From Acidimicrobiales bacterium (GTDB taxonomy: Bacteria; Actinomycetota; Acidimicrobiia; Acidimicrobiales; RAAP-2), in assembly GCA_017883105.1 (NCBI GenBank), contig JADGOF010000006.1, positions 1 to 22,052 of the forward strand: DNA of 22,052 nucleotides, written 5' to 3'. The notes under the pieces were generated by a model, which saw only the letters and a list, made by a program, of their open reading frames with translations, ran no database searches and was not told the origin of the DNA. Both the position numbers and the translations under genes were made by a program. This document shows, piece after piece, positions 19,287 to 22,052 of this stretch; the first letter of the stretch is position 1; every line of letters begins with the position of its first letter.

Positions 19287-22040
19287 ATGCGTACCCGGAC
19301 CAGGGGATGGCTCTGGGCAGCTGCCGCAGTGGCGTTCGCAGTGATCGTCCTCCTGGTGGCCCGCAGTCCGGTTCCCGACCAACTGGCAGACGCCACGACG
19401 GCGACCCTGGTCGGAGGAGCCCAGGCGGCGACGGCCCCGGCCGCTTCAACCAGCGCCGACATCCGTTCCCAGTGCCCGTGGCTCCGCCGGGCCATGGACC
19501 GCCACGAGTCCCCGGCTGCGCTCGCCCAGCTGGTGGTCGGTCGGATGCACCTGAGTGAGAAGCTCGGGGAGATCGTGCTGGCTCGCGTCGGGACCTACGA
19601 GAACATCAACTCCGGAGTCCCCCGGCTGTGCATCCCCGCACTCACTCTCCAGGACGGCCCCCAGGGCCTGGCCTTCGGTGACACCGGTGTCACCCAGCTT
19701 CCGGCCCCCCTCGGCATCGCCGCCACCTTCGATCCGACGGTGGCCCGCGCCTACGGCGAGGTCCAGGGGTCCGAGGCGGCCGGGCAGGGCATCGACGTCG
19801 TCCAGGGCCCCAACCTCAACATCCTCCGTATCCCACAGAACGGGCGGGCCTATGAGGGCTTCGGCGAGGACCCGCTTCTGGTGACTGCCATGGGTGTCGC
19901 CAATATCGAGGGAATCCAGTCCACCGGGGTGATGGCCCAGGCCAAGCATTTCGCCGTCTACAACCAGGAAACCGACCGCGGCCCGCTCAACGACGTCGTC
20001 TCGGATCGCGCCCTCAACGAGCTCTACCTCCCCCCGTTCCAAGCCGCAGTCATCCAGGCCCACGTCGCTTCGGTGATGTGCGCCTACCCGCGCCTGAACG
20101 GCACGTACCAGTGCCAGGACGCTGCGGTGCTCGCTCTCCTCGACCAGTGGGGATTCACCGGCTTCGTCCGGTCCGACCTGGGTGCGGTCCACGATCCGGC
20201 CGCCGCCGTCACCGCGGGCACCGACCTCCTGAAGCCGGCCATAGCCAACCGGCTGGAAACCTCCGTCCACGATGGGCTGTTGTCGGTCACCGCGGTCGAC
20301 AGGGCGGTGACCCGGATGCTGACCCCGATGTTCTCCTACGGGTTGATCGGGCGGTCGGCGGTCGGTGCGCCGGGAACACCGGTCGCCTCTGCCGACCACG
20401 CCGCCTTCGCGCTGAGGGCCGCCGAACGGTCGGCCGTGCTGCTCAAGGATGACCGCGCCGTGCTACCGCTGCATGCCGTCCAATCGGTGGCCGTCATCGG
20501 TGCCGACGCCAGCACCCTTCCGGTGACCACCGGATTCGGCAGCTCGGCGGTGACGCCGCCGTTCACGTCCAGCCCTCTCGCCGCCATCCGTCAGCGGGCC
20601 GGCGTCCGCACCTCGGTCTCCTACTCAGATGGCGGGAGCACGACCGGCGAACTCCCGGCCATCCCGACAGACGTCCTCACGCCGGCGGCCGGCACAGGGC
20701 ACGGCCTCACTTTGAACCTCACCGAGACCGATCCGGACGCCAGATCGGCATCGCTCCAGACCGTCCAGCCCACGGTGGACACCACCATCCGCCCCAGTTC
20801 GCCTTTGGGCAACCTGCTGATCGGCCCCACGGCCTCGACGTCGCCTGACCGGACCCGCAAGGGCCTCTCGCTCACCCGCAGCGGCCAGCCTGTCAGCCGT
20901 CCGAACATCACTCGTTCGCGCATCGTGCTCCCTGCCGGCTGGACCGATGTGAAAGCCGCGTGGAACGGGACCCTGACACCGCCCAAGACCGGGCTGTACA
21001 CCTTCTCACTCCAGGGGTCGGGAGGGGCTTCGCTGCTGCTCGACGGGGTGCCCGCCGTGTCCGACATGCTCAGTCATGCCCACGGCAGGTGGTCCCAGAC
21101 CGTCACCCTCACCGGCGGGCGGGCCTACCGGATGCAGGTGAACTGGGAACCGTTCGATGCCCTGACGCCGAGCGGGGAATCGACGGTCACCCCTGGTGTA
21201 CTTACCCTCGGTTGGAAGTACGTGAGTGACCCGATCGCCGACGCGGTGGCCGCGGCCCGTCGGGCCGATGTGGCGGTGGTGTTCGCCGGGGACTTCAACG
21301 CGGAGAGCTTCGACCGCCCCTCCCTCAGCCTGCCCGGCGACGAGAATGCCTTGATCACCGCGGTGGCCGCGGCCAATCCCCGGACCGTCGTCGTCCTTAA
21401 CACCGGTGGACCGGTGCTCATGCCCTGGGCCTCCAGCGTGGCCGGTGTGGTCGAGGCGTGGTACCCGGGGGAACAGGACGGAGCCGCCATCGCCGCCGTC
21501 CTGTTCGGGGACGTCGACCCGGCCGGGCACCTGCCGGTCACCTTTCCCGTCAGCGATGCCCAGTCCGCGGTGGCGATACCCGCGCAGTGGCCGGGGGTCA
21601 ACCTCGTCTCGGACTACTCCGAGGGGCTGCAGGTGGGCTACCGCTTCGACCATGCTGGTGGCATCCAACCCCTGTTCCCGTTCGGCTACGGCCTCTCTTA
21701 CACGCGGTTCGCGCTGAGCCGGCTCGCCATCCGGGCCTCGGCGCAGGGCTACATGCTCACAGTCGACGTGACCAACACCGGGGCAAGAGCGGGGACCGTG
21801 GTGCCGCAGGCCTACCTCACCGATCCTCCGGCAGCCGGCGAACCGCCGGCTCAACTGGTGGCGTTCTCCCCGGTGGCCGTCGAGCCCGGTCAGACTAGGA
21901 CGGTCGCCCTCTCGGTGCCGGCCACAGCCTTCCGGGCTTTCCTCAACGGGGCGTGGTCCGTCGTCCCCGGGGTCTACACCTTCTCGGTCGGCCAGTCCTC
22001 CGCCGACCTCCCGTTGACCGCCACCGTGACGGCCCCCTGA
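19287..22040 (+). CDS. Exported GH3-family glycosidase with PA14-like insert
   Basis: A 917-residue enzyme, probably a beta-glucosidase or related exo-glycosidase. A signal peptide or anchor (MRTRTRGWLWAAAAVAFAVI) precedes the mature protein. The GH3 N-domain (about 60-340) shows IPALTLQDGPQGL, GPNLNILRIPQNGRAYEGFG with EDP, QAKHFAVYNQE and the nucleophile in FVRSDLGAVHD (Asp297). The GH3 C-domain follows (ERSAVLLKDDRAVLPL...) and is split by a PA14-like segment (about 550-645: WNGTLTPPKTGLYTFSLQGS and SLLLDGV). After it come FNAESFDRPSLSLPGDE, with the likely acid/base Glu, and FGYGLSYTRF. A fibronectin-III-like end completes the three-part GH3 layout. PA14 inserts bind sugars in known relatives. 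GTG 19239 (933 residues) is an alternative start. Divergent from metY. Confidence 0.9.
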   Translation: MRTRTRGWLWAAAAVAFAVIVLLVARSPVPDQLADATTATLVGGAQAATAPAASTSADIRSQCPWLRRAMDRHESPAALAQLVVGRMHLSEKLGEIVLARVGTYENINSGVPRLCIPALTLQDGPQGLAFGDTGVTQLPAPLGIAATFDPTVARAYGEVQGSEAAGQGIDVVQGPNLNILRIPQNGRAYEGFGEDPLLVTAMGVANIEGIQSTGVMAQAKHFAVYNQETDRGPLNDVVSDRALNELYLPPFQAAVIQAHVASVMCAYPRLNGTYQCQDAAVLALLDQWGFTGFVRSDLGAVHDPAAAVTAGTDLLKPAIANRLETSVHDGLLSVTAVDRAVTRMLTPMFSYGLIGRSAVGAPGTPVASADHAAFALRAAERSAVLLKDDRAVLPLHAVQSVAVIGADASTLPVTTGFGSSAVTPPFTSSPLAAIRQRAGVRTSVSYSDGGSTTGELPAIPTDVLTPAAGTGHGLTLNLTETDPDARSASLQTVQPTVDTTIRPSSPLGNLLIGPTASTSPDRTRKGLSLTRSGQPVSRPNITRSRIVLPAGWTDVKAAWNGTLTPPKTGLYTFSLQGSGGASLLLDGVPAVSDMLSHAHGRWSQTVTLTGGRAYRMQVNWEPFDALTPSGESTVTPGVLTLGWKYVSDPIADAVAAARRADVAVVFAGDFNAESFDRPSLSLPGDENALITAVAAANPRTVVVLNTGGPVLMPWASSVAGVVEAWYPGEQDGAAIAAVLFGDVDPAGHLPVTFPVSDAQSAVAIPAQWPGVNLVSDYSEGLQVGYRFDHAGGIQPLFPFGYGLSYTRFALSRLAIRASAQGYMLTVDVTNTGARAGTVVPQAYLTDPPAAGEPPAQLVAFSPVAVEPGQTRTVALSVPATAFRAFLNGAWSVVPGVYTFSVGQSSADLPLTATVTAP

Positions 22041-22052
22041 ACCGGCCTTCCC

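Noticed and set aside
1..22052. CRISPR array, rRNA operon, prophage or intact insertion sequence
   Set aside because: No spaced direct repeats of CRISPR type, no rRNA-like sequence and no phage genes were seen; both transposase sequences are fragments.

Overview
The window is high-GC DNA from one bacterial chromosome. Neighbouring genes overlap by ATGA or GTGA, there are several candidate leaderless or near-leaderless starts, two WS/DGAT acyltransferases sit in tandem, and there is an actinobacterial-style 11-bp PHO-box array. Together these suggest an actinomycete-type organism (Actinomycetota). An Acidimicrobiia-like lineage is possible, but that is inference only.

Left third (1-5.6 kb): a patchy accessory region. 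It holds a frameshifted N-terminal remnant of an IS1380-type transposase, a lone FkbM-family methyltransferase, about 770 bp with no convincing gene, and a compact leftward operon. The operon encodes an ABM-like small protein, a MarR regulator and an O-methyltransferase, and is preceded by a near-consensus promoter whose -10 box is one arm of an inverted repeat of MarR-operator type. Next come a doubtful ORF containing a 14-bp perfect hairpin, a small unknown protein that is probably leaderless behind a 7-1-7 palindrome, and the C-terminal remnant of an IS630-type transposase that has lost a catalytic Asp.

Middle (5.6-12.1 kb): a secreted SGNH/GDSL hydrolase with a strong terminator and an inverted repeat in its leader; the cysK-cysE cysteine biosynthesis pair; and a phosphate locus. 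The phosphate locus has a truncated MFS phosphate-transporter remnant facing away from a phoU gene, separated by six tandem 11-bp PHO-box-like units. It is followed by fhs (formate-tetrahydrofolate ligase), which carries an Arg in the usually Gly-rich P-loop. phoU and fhs converge on two hairpin terminators.

Right part (12.5-22 kb): two overlapping wax-ester synthase/DGAT genes; an SDR gene whose only in-frame stop falls exactly on the catalytic Tyr codon; a perfect (GGTGGC)9 microsatellite; the metY-metX pair for homocysteine synthesis from O-acetylhomoserine; and, divergent from metY, a large exported GH3 glycosidase with a PA14-like insert.

Two sulfur amino-acid modules (cysK-cysE and metY-metX), storage-lipid synthesis and C1 metabolism form the housekeeping core. 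Decay is visible as two IS remnants, a truncated transporter and a nonsense-interrupted dehydrogenase. No tRNA, rRNA, CRISPR array or intact mobile element was recognised. The observations most worth checking are the PHO-box array beside the truncated transporter, the self-contained MarR switch, and the amber codon at the SDR active-site tyrosine.
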